DNA of 64,000 bases from Microdochium bolleyi (taxonomy: Eukaryota; Ascomycota; Sordariomycetes; Xylariales; Microdochiaceae). The translations under genes were made by a program, and so were the position numbers. Shown piece after piece: positions 47,100 to 58,789 of the stretch (position 1 is its first letter; the number at the start of each line of letters is the position of its first letter). The stretch is taken from the NCBI GenBank assembly GCA_001566295.1, contig KQ964246.1:620001-684000 (forward strand). The letters are read 5' to 3'. The notes beneath the pieces are model-generated. The model had not been told where the DNA came from. It searched no databases and saw only the letters and a program-made list of their open reading frames with translations.

Positions 47100-48557
47100 A
47101 TGATTGCCCACGTCCTCCGGAGGCAGGTCCTCGCGCCCAGCACCACCCTGCGGGCCACCCAGTCCCTCCTCGCCAGATACTATGCCTCCTTCCCGCCGCA
47201 TCAGGTCGTCAAGATGCCTGCTCTCTCCCCCACAATGACAGCAGGCAACATTGGCGCCTGGCAGAAGAAGGCCGGCGACGCCATCGCCCCCGGTGATGTC
47301 CTCGTCGAGATCGAGACCGACAAGGCCCAGATGGACTTCGAGTTCCAGGAAGAGGGTGTCATTGCCAAGATCCTCAAGGATGCTGGTACAAAGGATGTAC
47401 CCGTTGGCAACGTGAGTATTGCGCTCCTTCTCGATCCCTGTACCAGCCACAGGTACTGACCTGTGTATCTCCAAAACGTATAGCCCATCGCCGTCCTTGT
47501 CGAGGAGGGCACCGATATCGCCGCCTTCGAGTCCTTCAGCCTTGCAGATGCCGGTGGCGAGTCGTCCTCTGCTCCCAAGGAGGAGTCCAAGTCCGAGCCC
47601 AAATCCGAGTCTTCGGGATCTTCCACATCTGCTCCCGAGCCCACACCCGAGCCCGAGCAGTACTCCAGCGAGGGCAAGATTGAGAACGCTCTCGACCGCG
47701 CCCCCAACGCTTCCCCCGCCGCCAGGCGCCTCGCCAGGGAGAAGGGCGTAGCTCTCGCCGGCGTCAAGGGCTCCGGTCCTGGTGGCAAGATCACCGAGGA
47801 CGATGTCAAGAAGTCTGGTTCCACCTCTGCCGCTCCGGCCGCCGCCAGCGCCGCTGCTACTTTCGAGGATATCCCGCTCTCCAACATGCGCAAGACCATC
47901 GCCAAGCGCCTCCAGGAGTCCACCCAGAACAACCCGCACTTCTACGTCAGCAGCTCCATCTCTGTCACCAAGCTCCTGAAGCTCCGCCAGGCCCTCAACA
48001 GCTCGGCCGATGGCAAGTACAAGCTCTCTGTCAATGACTTCCTCATCAAGGCCATTGCCGTCGCCAGCAAGAAGGTTCCCACCGTCAATGCGTCATGGCA
48101 GGGTGATGCCATCCGTCAGTTCAACTCGGTGGACGTCTCCGTTGCCGTGTCCACACCTACCGGTCTCATCACCCCCATTGTCACCGGTGTTGAAGGTCGC
48201 GGTCTCGAGTCCATCTCCAACAAGGTCAAGGAGCTTGCCAAGAAGGCTCGCGACAACAAGCTCAAGCCTGAGGAATACCAGGGCGGCACCATCTCTATCT
48301 CTAACATGGGCATGAACGCTGCTGTCGACAACTTCACCGCCGTCATTAACCCGCCCCAGGCTGCCATTCTGGCTGTTGGCACCACCAAGAAGACCGCCAT
48401 CCCGGTCGAGACCGAGGAGGGCACCAGCATCTCCTGGGACGACCAGATCACCGTCACTGCCAGCTTTGACCACAAGGTCATTGATGGTGCTGTTGGTGCC
48501 GAGTGGATCCGGGAGTTCAAGAAGGTCCTTGAGAACCCTCTGGAACTCCTCCTGTAG
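47100..48557 (+). CDS. lat1: Dihydrolipoamide acetyltransferase, E2 of pyruvate dehydrogenase
   Basis: Two exons (47100-47411, 47484-48557) encode 461 residues. Residues 1-28 form an Arg-rich mitochondrial presequence (RRQVLAPSTTLRATQSLLAR). A single lipoyl domain follows (about 35-110), with the lipoylated lysine K75 in EIETDKAQMDFE. Next come an Ala/Pro/Ser/Glu-rich flexible linker, the E1/E3-binding domain (ASPAARRLAREKGVAL, with GPGGKITEDDV), a second linker, and the acetyltransferase core from about 235. The active-site HxxxDG is H434-K-V-I-D438-G, and the core ends in the usual NPLELLL. The enzyme moves the acetyl group from lipoamide to CoA and forms the core of the mitochondrial complex. 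The 72-nt intron splits the lipoyl domain. Confidence 0.96.
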
Positions 48558-50153
48558 GACAAGCACATGATCGTTAAGCAGAATTATACCAACTTTGGGG
48601 ATTAAGGGCGTCTTGGGACTACGGCAGGAAACCTTTGGGCCGTATCAAAAAGACTTCACAAGTTAGACAAGGGGGTGACGAGTCAAGAAGTTTGTGAAAC
48701 GTGTACAGTCATTAGCATCATACTCATGAATCTGCTTTTGTAATAATACCAAAAACGAGAACTTGGAACAGATATATGGGAACAGAGCTTGGGTGGTGGC
48801 GTACGCACATGATACCACTCGTGTTTGTTGCCCACGATTTCCAATTTTGACGCGTACGATAGAACCGGAAGAATTATGTTTAGTGCACGGCGTCCTACTC
48901 AACCCTCCGTCTGCCCCAATGAGACTTCGGTCACCAACCATGTGCTTGCAGGTTTCACAGAATGAACCTCGGTTCGCCAGGGCTGGTCAGATCACAAAAC
49001 ACCCAAACTTGCACGGCAACAGGTAGCCTGGGCTGCCAAAACATGTACCATGCCATGGTATGCGGCACGATGGGCGCAAGCAAACAATAGTAAGAGATCG
49101 CGTCGGTTCAAGTCAGCATGGTTCGTTGGCATGAAGAAGGAAACCCTCGGATATGGTAATGACTGATAAAGGATTGAGTTATTGTCCTGTGATGACATCG
49201 GCCCTGCCAGAACGACCTTCGTGCATGCTTTCAAAGACACTAGCATGATCTTGGGAAGCCCTCAGCCGCGTAGTGATATACTGCCAGAAGTCGCTGCACT
49301 TTGTGCAAACTCGCTGCCCAGGCTGCGGCACTCAGAGAAGAAGCGGCCGGTATGGTGAGGAGGCCAATCGTAAGATTACCCATACCATGTCAGAAAGTGC
49401 TTCCCCAAGTTCAGACCGCATTGTGAGATCACCACCGCTCCAATTGCCAGGACTCGTCAGCTGCCGGGCTAGATCGTAAAACGGCGAGACGGGCTCGTTG
49501 CAGGCGGCTACACACTTGATGTCCCGGAACCTTCTGCCCTCGCTTCTGCTCAGTGAACAAAGCCACAATCTCGGATATACCTCAACCGTGCCACCGGTAT
49601 GTCACTTGTGTGCAGTGCTGCAACCAATGTTCGTTTCTCCTCGTATTTTCCCGGGTGGAGCGGGACGGGGTTGATCGGTTTCCGCTGCAGACTCCTGCGC
49701 AATCAGAGATTCAGAGGTCAAGAGACCTAGACACCCAGGGATTGAGCCGTTCCGCCGCGTAAGCGGTTCTGCTGGCCACGACTGATCTCGCCAGGCTACC
49801 AGTACCTCGCCCTGTAACCCGGCCCGGGACGTACTTCTCTTGCTTTTTAATAGACAGATGAGTGAGAAAAGCAGCCGCTCCCCCAATGCATTATTTACTC
49901 GGAGCTTGCCTCTCTTGTCCACTTTGAATCAACATTCATAGGTGTGTAACCTCACGAGTCGGGGATCTCCGTCCACAAATCACTTATGATTGCACGCATG
50001 CTTAGATTAAATACACATGTATCTACCTCAGTGTGCCTGATGTATGTAGATGTTCGCGCATACACCACACCACACTCGTACTCTGGCACCTCGCCCCAAG
50101 GCTTGTCACTACGCTGATCGTTGCTAACAGTGTTGAAACAGAAACCCGGGCGA
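48558..50153. other. Intergenic between convergent genes
   Basis: A 1.6-kb region between the ends of the PDH E2 (+) and MFS permease (-) genes. ORFs are short and without domains. No promoter for a coding gene is required here, so a noncoding or very small gene would be easy to miss; I see none. Confidence 0.4.
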
Positions 50154-51897
50154 TTACACGAGGTACCTGAACCCCTTAGCCATGCGTAGCGCCTCGTTGG
50201 GGTGATCGTGGATCTCCACACCAGTGGCAGTCGTGGCCGTGGCGGCGGGTGCGCCAGCGGTGCCGCTCCCATCCTCGCCCTCGAGACCCGCCGTCTCGAG
50301 GCTCTCGAGCTCAACGTTGAGGCCGCGCAGCATGTACCGGAAGGCGAAGCAGCCGACGATGGTCAAGCCGAACATGGCGGTCACGATGCCGTACGAGCCG
50401 CGGTAGTAGCCGTCGCCGTTGAGGTTCCAAACGTACGAGCCGGCAATGTTGCCGAGCTGGGAGAAGGCGTTGACAAAGGCGATAGCCACCGCGCGCTTCG
50501 CCGGGGGGCGTGGGAAGGAGGACGAGATCCAGGAGTAGAAGACGATGAAGCCGGCATAGGAGCTCGCCTGGAGGAACAAGGCGACGTAGCGAGCCGCGAT
50601 GTTCAGCGTGCTCATGCTAATGACGAAGCCGACGACACCGCCGATGATTGGCCCAACTATGTGCCAGAACTTCTCCTGCGTGCGGTCGGCATGGACGGCG
50701 TTGAGCAGGCAGACGATGCAGGAGAAGAACCACGGGGGCGACGACATGAGCAGCGTCGGGACGTAGTCGAAGCCAAGGGTCTTTGTGAGACTCGGGAAGA
50801 ATGCGTTGAACGAGAGCCCAATCACATACGCAGTCAGGGTCAGGGCCATGACGTAGGCCTTGACATCCGTGAGAGCCATCTTGAGGCCGGCGAAGGCGCT
50901 TTGGCCTTCTTCGTCAACATCGGCCTCGCCAACATCCTCGACCATGCGCTGCTGGGCAACGGCGAGCTCCTCTGCAGAAAATCCGCGGGAGTTGTGTGGC
51001 AGATCTGGAAGAATGAACGCGGCAGCAATAGCGACAGCCATGGTGATGGCGCCCTCAACTATGTTGCAGAAGGAAGTCAGTACTTTTGTCATGTTGTAAT
51101 ACCGGGCAAGAGCTCGGTCCAGAATAATTGCAAATAAAACTGACTCCAGAATAGCCAACGCCAGGCGGCCCAGCCGAGAACACCTTGCATGTTGGAGAGG
51201 ACTCCAGCAGCCACAAGGGCAGAGAAGGCGTTGGAGATGATGTTGCCGCAGAACAGCACAGCATTTCTCAAAGTGAGCTCTCTTCGGGTATACCACTTGC
51301 TCTGAATGAGTAGGGCTCCGGGAAGGAAAGCAGCCTCGATGAAGCCGAGGAAGAAGCGGACCGCAACCATCCCCGCGAAGTTGTGCACAACACCAGAGAG
51401 AGTCGAAATCAGGCCCCACAGCAACATCGCGGCAGCGATGTACAGCGAGGGCCGGGCGATCTTGTTGACAATCATGTTTGACGGGATCTAAATGCCTACA
51501 AGTTAGCACGAACGCACGGGCAGGCGAGAGCTTGCTACCAAAGATGGTGCAGCCCAGTTATTCGACAACACGAGACAAAACTTGCCTGCATTAAGATGTA
51601 CCCGACGTAGAGAATCGACAGGCACGTGGCATATTGATTGTAGTCGAGGTTGAGGTCGGCCTCGAGCCCCTTCAGCCGTGCGGAAGCGATGGCATTGCGA
51701 TCGATGTAGTTCAGAATGTAAATGAGAACGAAGAGGGAGCAGCGAGCGTCGAGCTTGCGGAGGAGACTCTTCTCGACAGCAGCACGGTGAGCCGGGTCCA
51801 TGGCAGCGACGAGCTGCTGGGCGGTACCGGCAGCTTGGACGGCCGGGGACGGACCGCCCTCGAGGGTCTCGACCTGTTGCTTGTCGGTTCCTGGCAT
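50154..51897 (-). CDS. MFS anion:cation symporter, allantoate-permease (Dal5)-like
   Basis: Three exons on the minus strand (51897-51586, 51487-51145, 51058-50154) encode 519 residues with 12 predicted helices and cytosolic ends. The family text is clear: DARCSLFVLIYILNYIDRNA in helix 1, the ACS signature GFIEAAFLPGALLIQSKWYT in helix 4, and WISSSFPRPPAKRAVAIAFV in helix 10. Members import allantoate, ureidosuccinate, vitamins or small organic anions. The substrate cannot be read from sequence. Intron 1 has a GC-AG structure (donor CAG|GCAAGT at 51585, acceptor TTTAG at 51488), which is needed to keep the frame MQ|IPSNM. The gene ends in a Glu/Gly/Ala-rich hydrophilic tail. Its neighbour upstream is a same-strand amidase, suggesting uptake of an amide-containing nutrient. 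Confidence 0.88.
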
Positions 51898-52995
51898 GGC
51901 TGGTTCTTGGCAGGTCGTGTGACGAATGGCAGTTTCAAGAAAGAGACACTCGAACAGGAAGGTCAGAACAAGGCAAGGGGGCCAGCCAAAGACGAGGTTT
52001 ATATAACTATCCTAGGGCAGTGTCGAGGAGGTCGGAATGCCCCGGCCGGGTTGGGGAGGGCCAGGGGCACCGGGGCAGAGATTTTGCGGGATATCCACGA
52101 AATACGCAGCACCCCCATGGGCGGCGCGGTGGGGATGGTGGGGAACGACATTGTCGGACGACGGCAGCTCGGAGAAGGGTGGACGTCGGAGGCGAGCGAG
52201 GGCGATGTTGACTTTGTGGTGGTGTGGTGGTGTCGTGCTCAGGCGTGGCAGAGCCGCATGGCCTTGCTCGCGGACAAGTGCCGGGTGGCCCAGGGGCTTT
52301 TCTCGGCGGCTTGGCAGGCGCAGATCCGCCCACCTGCCCCTGTCTGTGCATTCATCTTCCACCCATCCATTCGTTCATCTTCGTTCATCCACACTGTTTG
52401 TTGATCACACCTCTCGCCGGCTCTCTCTCGCCCCGGCGGAAGGCTCTTGTGCTCCCACGCCACTTGTCCGGTTGCGTCTTTCTTCCATTGGGTGCAGTAC
52501 CGACACAGCATGGCGGCCCGCTCCGCCTGTTCTCAGTAGCAGCCTGAGGCGCACCCAGCTGCTCTCCGACCTGTCCTGGTCCGAACCACAGGGGCGGTCA
52601 ATGGACCCCCACGCCATTGAAGCGACAATAAAAGCTTGACCGCGTGGCGCCAAGCCCATCCCGCCCTCGGGTGCAGAGCCTCAGCCGCCGACGGAACAGG
52701 TCAAGGCTCTCTAGTATCTGTCCATCTCTGCGCGGCCGCGCGTAGCCGCTTCTAAAGCCCCCGAGCCTTCCCGCTTTTTCGTTGGGCTAGCAGCCGCCTT
52801 GGGGCAGTCCGCCTCGCTCGGGCGGAGTTCGCCCAGCGACAAAACTCCGCTGTCAATGGGTCGCGTCACATGGCCCCCGTGGGGGCTCGCATTCCCATTA
52901 CATTTAGTCTGCCATCTCCAAGGCCAAGGTGACCCCAGCGTCAAGCATTGCGATATCAACTCGGAACTGGCATCTAATTACAAGGTACGTCTGCT
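51898..52995. promoter_or_regulatory. Promoter of the MFS permease and 3' flank of the amidase
   Basis: 1.1 kb between two minus-strand genes. Small ORFs on both strands have no domain. No repeat or RNA gene is recognised. Confidence 0.4.
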
Positions 52996-54696
52996 TCAGC
53001 CCCGCCCAGCCCGGCGCGGCTTGCGACCAAGCACGCTCTGGAGATCGCTCTGTGGCGACAGGTACGGCTGCAGCTGCGCCCTTTTCCGCGACACCTGCTC
53101 GTACGCATACCCGTAGCTCACCAGCTTCACGTCGGACCACCGGTCGCCCATGAAGCTGAGCCCTAGCGGCATCCCGGGCGCCGATATGATGGTCGTCTGT
53201 GTCGCATCCCACTCCGTCTGCGCATCACTTCCAAGAGATCCCATGGGCACCGTCACGATCGGCAGGCCGGCCGGGGCTGCCACCAGCAGTGCTATATCTG
53301 CCAGCAGCACCAGGGCGTCCACCTCGTTCTCCTCGAGCAGCCGCGTCACCAGTCCCCGCGTCAGGCCCGAAGCCGCCAAGTAGGCTTCCCAGGCCTCGCT
53401 GCTGCCAGTTTCCACATCGTTCTCAGCAGACTTCACGATATGCTCATATCCAAACTTGCTCGCCAGCTCTCGTGGATCCTGCTCGAGACATGCAATGAGC
53501 GTGTCGAGGCTGTGCACGCTGCCAGCATCGGCGGGAATGCTGCTGTCAATGTATTCCTGTAGGCCATCTCGGAGATCAGGCACGCCGTAGATGCTCATGT
53601 TTCCCACCGTCCAGGGGACCAACAGCTCCGGAGGCACTGGCCCCGAGAACAGCGACAGATCAACAAGCTCAGCACCAGCAGCCTCGAGATCCTTGCGCGC
53701 GGCATCAAACACGGCCTTGGTCTGGTTCTTGTTGGGCCAGTCGCCTGGATACAGCGGTTTGATGTCCACCCAGACCATGCCAAGGCGCCGGCTCTGCAGA
53801 GCAGAGACTTCAAGAGCAGCTGCGAAGCTCGGCGGCTTGCCCCATGGCTGAGCTGATGTGTAGTTGTCCAGCGGGTCCACCCCGGCCATGACATCGAGGA
53901 GCAGAGCGGCATCTGCGATGCTCGGGACCAGCGGTCCGGTCGTATCCTGGCGTGTGGTGACAGGGACGACGCCGAAGCGCGACGTCATGCCGACGGTCGG
54001 CTTGACACCGACAACGTTGTTGTAAGCTGCGGGACAGGTGATGCTGCCGGCCGTCTCCGTGCCGAGGGTGCCGGCAGCAAGCCCGAGGGACGCCGCGACG
54101 CCACTTCCGCTCGAGCTCCCACAGGGAGTCTGATTCCTCACGTAGGCGCCAAAGGTCTGTCCGCCTCGTGCGCTCCAGCCAGCAGTCAAGTTGGCGCCCC
54201 GGGCACCGCTGAATTCGTCGGCGTTGGCCTTGCCGAGAATGATGGCGCCTGCGTTCCGCAGCTTCGTGACGACGGTGGCCTCGATGGTTGCAGGGGCTGG
54301 GGCGAGGCATACGCTGCCAGCACCAGTCAGCATGCGGTCCTGGGTGGCATAGTTGTCCTTGACGAGGATGGGGATGCCAAAGAGAGCACCACGGGCCTGT
54401 CCCGCCGCGCGTCTCCGGTCCAGCTGAGCGGCGATGGCCAGGGCATCCGGGTTGATCTCTATGACAGCGTGAAGCTCCTCGTTGACCTCCTCGATCCGCT
54501 GGATATAGAGCTGCGTCAGCTCGTAGCTGGTCAAAGCGCCTGAGTCGAGGAGGGTGGTCAGCTCGCTGATGGAAGTGTCGAGCAGCGAGGGGCCATTGGC
54601 ACAAGATCCGGCGACGGCCGGCACTCTGGCAGCAGCTGGGAACGGCAGCAGGGCGGAGAGCCCAAGGGCCGCGGTGTACACGAGTTTGAAGGCCAT
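52996..54696 (-). CDS. Secreted amidase, amidase-signature family
   Basis: An intronless gene for 566 residues. I chose the ATG at 54696 because it begins a clean signal peptide (residues 1-22, MAFKLVYTAALGLSALLPFP then AA). A start 13 codons upstream (54735) would bury it. The amidase-signature triad is present: K113 in GIPILVKDN, cis-Ser S194 in CGSSSGSG and nucleophile S218 in GTETAGSITCP, with spacings like those of peptide amidase. The enzyme would hydrolyse a carboxamide to acid and ammonia, outside the cell or in the secretory path. Several NxT/NxS sequons fit glycosylation. Substrate is unknown; fungal relatives are often annotated as glutamyl-tRNA amidotransferase A-like, which is misleading for a secreted protein. 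It diverges from a Zn2Cys6 regulator and is near a same-strand permease. Confidence 0.9.
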   Translation of the reverse strand: MAFKLVYTAALGLSALLPFPAAARVPAVAGSCANGPSLLDTSISELTTLLDSGALTSYELTQLYIQRIEEVNEELHAVIEINPDALAIAAQLDRRRAAGQARGALFGIPILVKDNYATQDRMLTGAGSVCLAPAPATIEATVVTKLRNAGAIILGKANADEFSGARGANLTAGWSARGGQTFGAYVRNQTPCGSSSGSGVAASLGLAAGTLGTETAGSITCPAAYNNVVGVKPTVGMTSRFGVVPVTTRQDTTGPLVPSIADAALLLDVMAGVDPLDNYTSAQPWGKPPSFAAALEVSALQSRRLGMVWVDIKPLYPGDWPNKNQTKAVFDAARKDLEAAGAELVDLSLFSGPVPPELLVPWTVGNMSIYGVPDLRDGLQEYIDSSIPADAGSVHSLDTLIACLEQDPRELASKFGYEHIVKSAENDVETGSSEAWEAYLAASGLTRGLVTRLLEENEVDALVLLADIALLVAAPAGLPIVTVPMGSLGSDAQTEWDATQTTIISAPGMPLGLSFMGDRWSDVKLVSYGYAYEQVSRKRAQLQPYLSPQSDLQSVLGRKPRRAGRG

Positions 54697-55345
54697 GTTC
54701 CTGAGGTCTGCGGGTATTACAGTCCAGGCGTCCATGCCACCTCTCTTTGGGTTCTGCCTGGAGGGAGGCAGTGCTTTTTAAAAGAATGCACTATTCAGGG
54801 ATTGAAGGCCTTTAGGCAGCACGATCAGAGCATCCGCGGCAGAAGCTTGCCGGAGCCGAGACTTGTGGTTGGGATGCGCGAATTGGAATACAAATGCCTC
54901 ATGCGATGACGAGCGAGTGGTAATAGAGGCAGTCGAGACAGTCACCTTTATTGTCGCACTCATGGACAGTTCAACGACATCCCCCTGTCTGTGCTGACGG
55001 TGATGCTCTCTGCCCCTGCAGCGGTTGCCTGATGTGCCTCAGGGTCTCCAAGTGAGGAGTACCATAGGGCAGTCCTTCTCTGTTCGGCCGTGTGGGGCAG
55101 GCGCAGCTCAAGTACCCCGAGGTACCTGCAAGGGTACTTGGTACCTGCCACTCCAGTTTCGGCCGATTCTCTGCCCCCTCCGATCGGGCATAAGAGCTCG
55201 GCCTCGAACGCACCTGCTCCGTCCACGACCGCAACCTTGTGTGGCCTTGTCCCTTGACATTGCTCCCCTCCACAGGCATAGCCAATGATCCCGAGTCGAA
55301 ACACTCAGCTAAGAGCCTCGTCTGTGTCGTGTCCCTGCAACAGAC
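54697..55345. promoter_or_regulatory. Divergent promoter between amidase and Zn2Cys6 regulator
   Basis: A 649-bp intergenic region that must hold the promoters of both genes. It contains the compound repeat at 55109-55148. No ORF of interest. Confidence 0.55.
55109..55148. promoter_or_regulatory. Inverted/direct repeat cluster, possible operator
   Basis: CAAGTACCC at 55109-55117 and its exact inverse GGGTACTTG at 55132-55140 are separated by 14 nt, with the palindrome GGTACC inside. In addition GGTACCTGC occurs twice (55121-55129 and 55140-55148), 19 bp apart. This dense symmetry lies between divergent amidase and regulator genes, where a transcription factor site would be expected. Function is inferred. 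Confidence 0.45.
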
Positions 55346-57833
55346 ATGAACATTGCCGCTGCTGCCCGTGTTGATCGCCGCCGCCGCCGCCCTGCCCTGG
55401 CCTGTGTTAGTGAGTCTCATCTCTGTCACTCTCAGACATTTGGCCCAGTCACAACTGACCTATCTCTGCTCCTTGCGCTGCCAGACTGCCGCAGGTCCAA
55501 GATCCGGTGCGACCGGCAGGTCCCCTGCCAAAACTGTGCCAAGGCCAAAAACAAGACATGCGTCTTTGACGACGCCAGGGCTCGCGCATCGGGCTCGCCC
55601 CCGGCCGAGCCGGCCTGGCCGTCGGCTCCTGCGCCCGGCGTGTCCCCGTTGTCCCGGTCCCCATTGTCCGGCCCCGGGTGCGGACCTCTTCCTGTCTCAT
55701 TGCCAGGCTCCGGTCGGAGCACCGCCCCCTCCACAGTCAGCCACGACGATGCAAGCTCCGCCTCGGCCACCAACCCCAGCCTGGCGGCCACCTCTGTCTC
55801 GTCCCGGCATGCCGACGCTCTCCAGCATCGCGTCGACGAGCTCGAGCGTCGTCTTGCACGTGCTGAGAAGTCCAGCCGGCATCGTGACTGGACCGCGCAT
55901 GTGCCGACCGCCAAAGAGCCCGACCAGATCGTGCCGCTCGGGCCGAGGACGGACATGCACTCCATGCCTCGCGCCATCATGTCCAAGACGCGCTACTTTG
56001 GCCAGAGCCACTGGGCCAATACAGCCCTCCTCTACAAGACAATCCTCGACATGTTCCACTCCGAGGTCGTCAGGTCTATCGACTCCGAGGCCGTCGTCCT
56101 TCTCAACAAGTGCAAGACGCTCGGTCAGCGCATCAAGGCTCGCCGCATGCCTGCGATGTGCACATCCACCCCGAGCCGGGACCTGCCTCCGCGCCATATC
56201 GCAGACCAGCTAGTCGACAACTACCTCCGCATCTCCGAGTCGGTCCATCGAGTCGTACACGTACCCACCTTCCGGAGCCGCTATGAACAGGTCTGGGCAG
56301 CGCCAGATGCCGTGGACCAGGCCTTCATGGTCCAACTACATCTTGTCATGGCTATCGGCAGCACAGTTCTAGATGCGGATTTTTCCATGCGGAATACGGC
56401 TGTTCGATGGGTCTATGAGGCTCAATGGTGGATGATCGCACCCTCTTTCAAGAAGAGGCTGACCATGACAGATCTCCAGAGCATGATTCTGGCATGCCTG
56501 GCACGCGAGTTCGTTGGCGTCGATGCCGATCTGACCTGGATGCCGGTCGGCTGGCTCTTGCGCGTCGCCATCCAGATGGGCCTCCACCGAGACCCCAGCA
56601 GGCTCCCACCGACCGATGTTCTACAGGCCGAGATGCGTCGCAGGCTCTGGGGTACGATCCTCGAGTTGAACGTGCAGACAAGCCTCAGCACTGGCAGCCC
56701 GGTTCTTCTTTCCTTGTCCGACTTTGACACCGAGCCTCCGGCTGATATGGACGACGACGATTTGGCAGCGACGACGAGCTCGACAGCACTTGTCCGTGAT
56801 GCAGGAAAATGCACGGACACAACCCTGCCTCTCGCTTTGCGGGCCACCCTGCCCATTCGCCTCGCCATATGCAGATTCCTCAACGATCTGGGAGCTGTGA
56901 ACGCTTACGATAGGACCATGGAGTTGCACGAGAACCTTGCAGGTATCCATAGAAGTGTATCGCGGAGGCTTGCAGCTGCAGAAACATCTGGGCGCAAGCT
57001 CAGTCTCTACCAGCGACAAGTCTTTGACTGCACCGTCAGGCACTACTTCCTCGCTATACATATACCACACCAGGAGATGGCTTTAAAAGAGCCCGCATAT
57101 GCTTTCACTAGGACAACGATCCTCGACAACGCGCTTAAGATCAGCCTTGCCTACTGCCCGCCCCATGTATACCATCACGCGGGGCATGACGTGCCCGGTT
57201 CGACTGTTTCCGAACAGGACACCGACCTGTCCCGTCTCGCCGCGGTCGCATCGGGTACATTTCGGTGGATTCCGGTCTGTGCGGCTCTGTTGATAGGCCT
57301 TGACCTGCAGGACAAGCTGAGGGACGAAGCGCCTTTCAACACACCAGTCAGGCCCGACCTGCTGAATGTCATCAAAGTCATACTTGTATGGTGCCTGCGT
57401 CGCATCAAGGCAGGCGACATGAATTGCAAGGGATACGTCTTCATGAAAGCCCAGTGGGTCTTGATCGATGGTCTCATGGCCGGTAAGAGTCTACAGGAGT
57501 TGCCGAAGACCATGATCGCAACGTCCACAGAGACGATTCGTCAAGTCCTCGTGATACTGGAAGATCAGGCACGGCAAATGTTGCCCGAGGAAGGTGGCGG
57601 ATCGTGGGACCCGATGCAGGTGCCGACAGATCGCATGATCAACATGGAGGAGGATTGGGATGGGGTAAGTTTATCTCTTGAGATGACGTGCGATGCGGAA
57701 CAGGGGGCTTGCTGGTATCAGTACTGACGTGTAGCAGATGGGCGGGTTCTTCCTCGACTTCTTGGGGCTTGAACCGATCGACCACGCCTTTGACACGCCG
57801 GGACTTCTACCTCCGTCGCAGCCGTGGGTATGA
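55346..57833 (+). CDS. Zn2Cys6 transcription factor with fungal-specific regulatory domain
   Basis: Three exons (55346-55409, 55485-57664, 57738-57833) encode 779 residues. Splicing exon 1 at GTGAGT completes the binuclear zinc cluster C20-x2-C23-x6-C30-x5-C36-x2-C39-x7-C47. The frame of exon 2 alone lacks its first cysteine. A basic RRRRR run lies just before it. A Pro/Ser-rich linker follows, then a heptad-like segment (ALQHRVDELERRLARAEKS) that probably dimerises. The fungal-specific transcription factor domain is centred on residues about 270-470 (DNYLRISESVHRVVHVPTF, GWLLRVAIQMGLHRDPS). The short last exon adds an acidic/hydrophobic tail (FFLDFLGLEPIDHAF) that could activate transcription. 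Next to a divergent amidase and a permease, it is the likely regulator of that group. Confidence 0.9.
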
Positions 57834-58789
57834 GTGACGGGGGCCGATCTTCCTGCGTCAGTCACCTCATGTGGCTCAGTGTTTACGGTGTTAGGAGCTT
57901 CCCAAGGGCCGACTCGTATGCGCGGTACAGAAAACGTGGCGCGGGCTCGCAGGGACGATCATGATCGGTCTACTACTAGAGCACGAGGTGGGAAACAACC
58001 CAGCGCCAGCTCCTACGGCCGAGTCTAAATTGAACGCCAGGAGGCCCCTCCCCCGTCCACTCTGGGCTTAGAAAGAGGTCAGCTTGACGCAGAAAGGTTA
58101 TATTGTGTCGACACCATCATCTCGTCGAACCGTCCCAACAAACAAAAGGGGCTATAAAGTCGTGGGGAACCATGGGTATGACAGCCATGCGCCAAGGAGC
58201 TCTACAGAACGCTTCCGTGCCATGCGAAAGATTTAGATAGAGCAAGCTCGGAGGACTCTATGTCCTGCTTGTGAAGCTCGCGCAGGCCTTGGTCGCGGTC
58301 ACGCTGCGATCGGGTTGGCAGGAACCAACCGGGCCGTTCACAGCATGATCTTCGAGACGAATAATCATGTTGGCCGAACACCACGTATTGTATATATTGT
58401 ACATGCAAAATACCCCCCTCTTTTCACCTTATTATACACCGAAAATGACATAATATTCTCAGTTCCACGTAAGTTCATCACGGCATGTGCTGTGCCTTTT
58501 TCGTGTGCATCGCCGCCACGGACGCGGGCCCGCGGCCCTGACCCTTCGACTCCGCGTCGTGGCCTGCCCCTCGATGCATTCCAACGGGGATTATCGCCTG
58601 TCATGATACAGGGCATGGGGCTTGGACTGGTGCGAAACGCGATGGGAAAAAAAAAAAACTCGAAGTATTTGCTGGTGTGGCTCTTGGTCTCTAGAGTAGG
58701 ATGCCGCCGGAGGCACCACGTTCGTTTGTGGACAGTTCTCTAGGGACCTGGCCAGTAGAGAGAGAGAGAGAGAGAGAGCGCGAGCTCGC
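57834..58789. other. Intergenic between convergent genes
   Basis: 3' flanks of the Zn2Cys6 regulator (+) and the seven-helix protein gene (-). Contains an 11-unit AG microsatellite next to the latter's stop codon. No coding region is recognised. Confidence 0.45.
58757..58778 (+). repeat. (AG)11 microsatellite
   Basis: Eleven perfect AG units beginning 11 nt past the stop codon of the minus-strand membrane-protein gene, so it would be a CU run in that 3' UTR. Confidence 0.9.
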
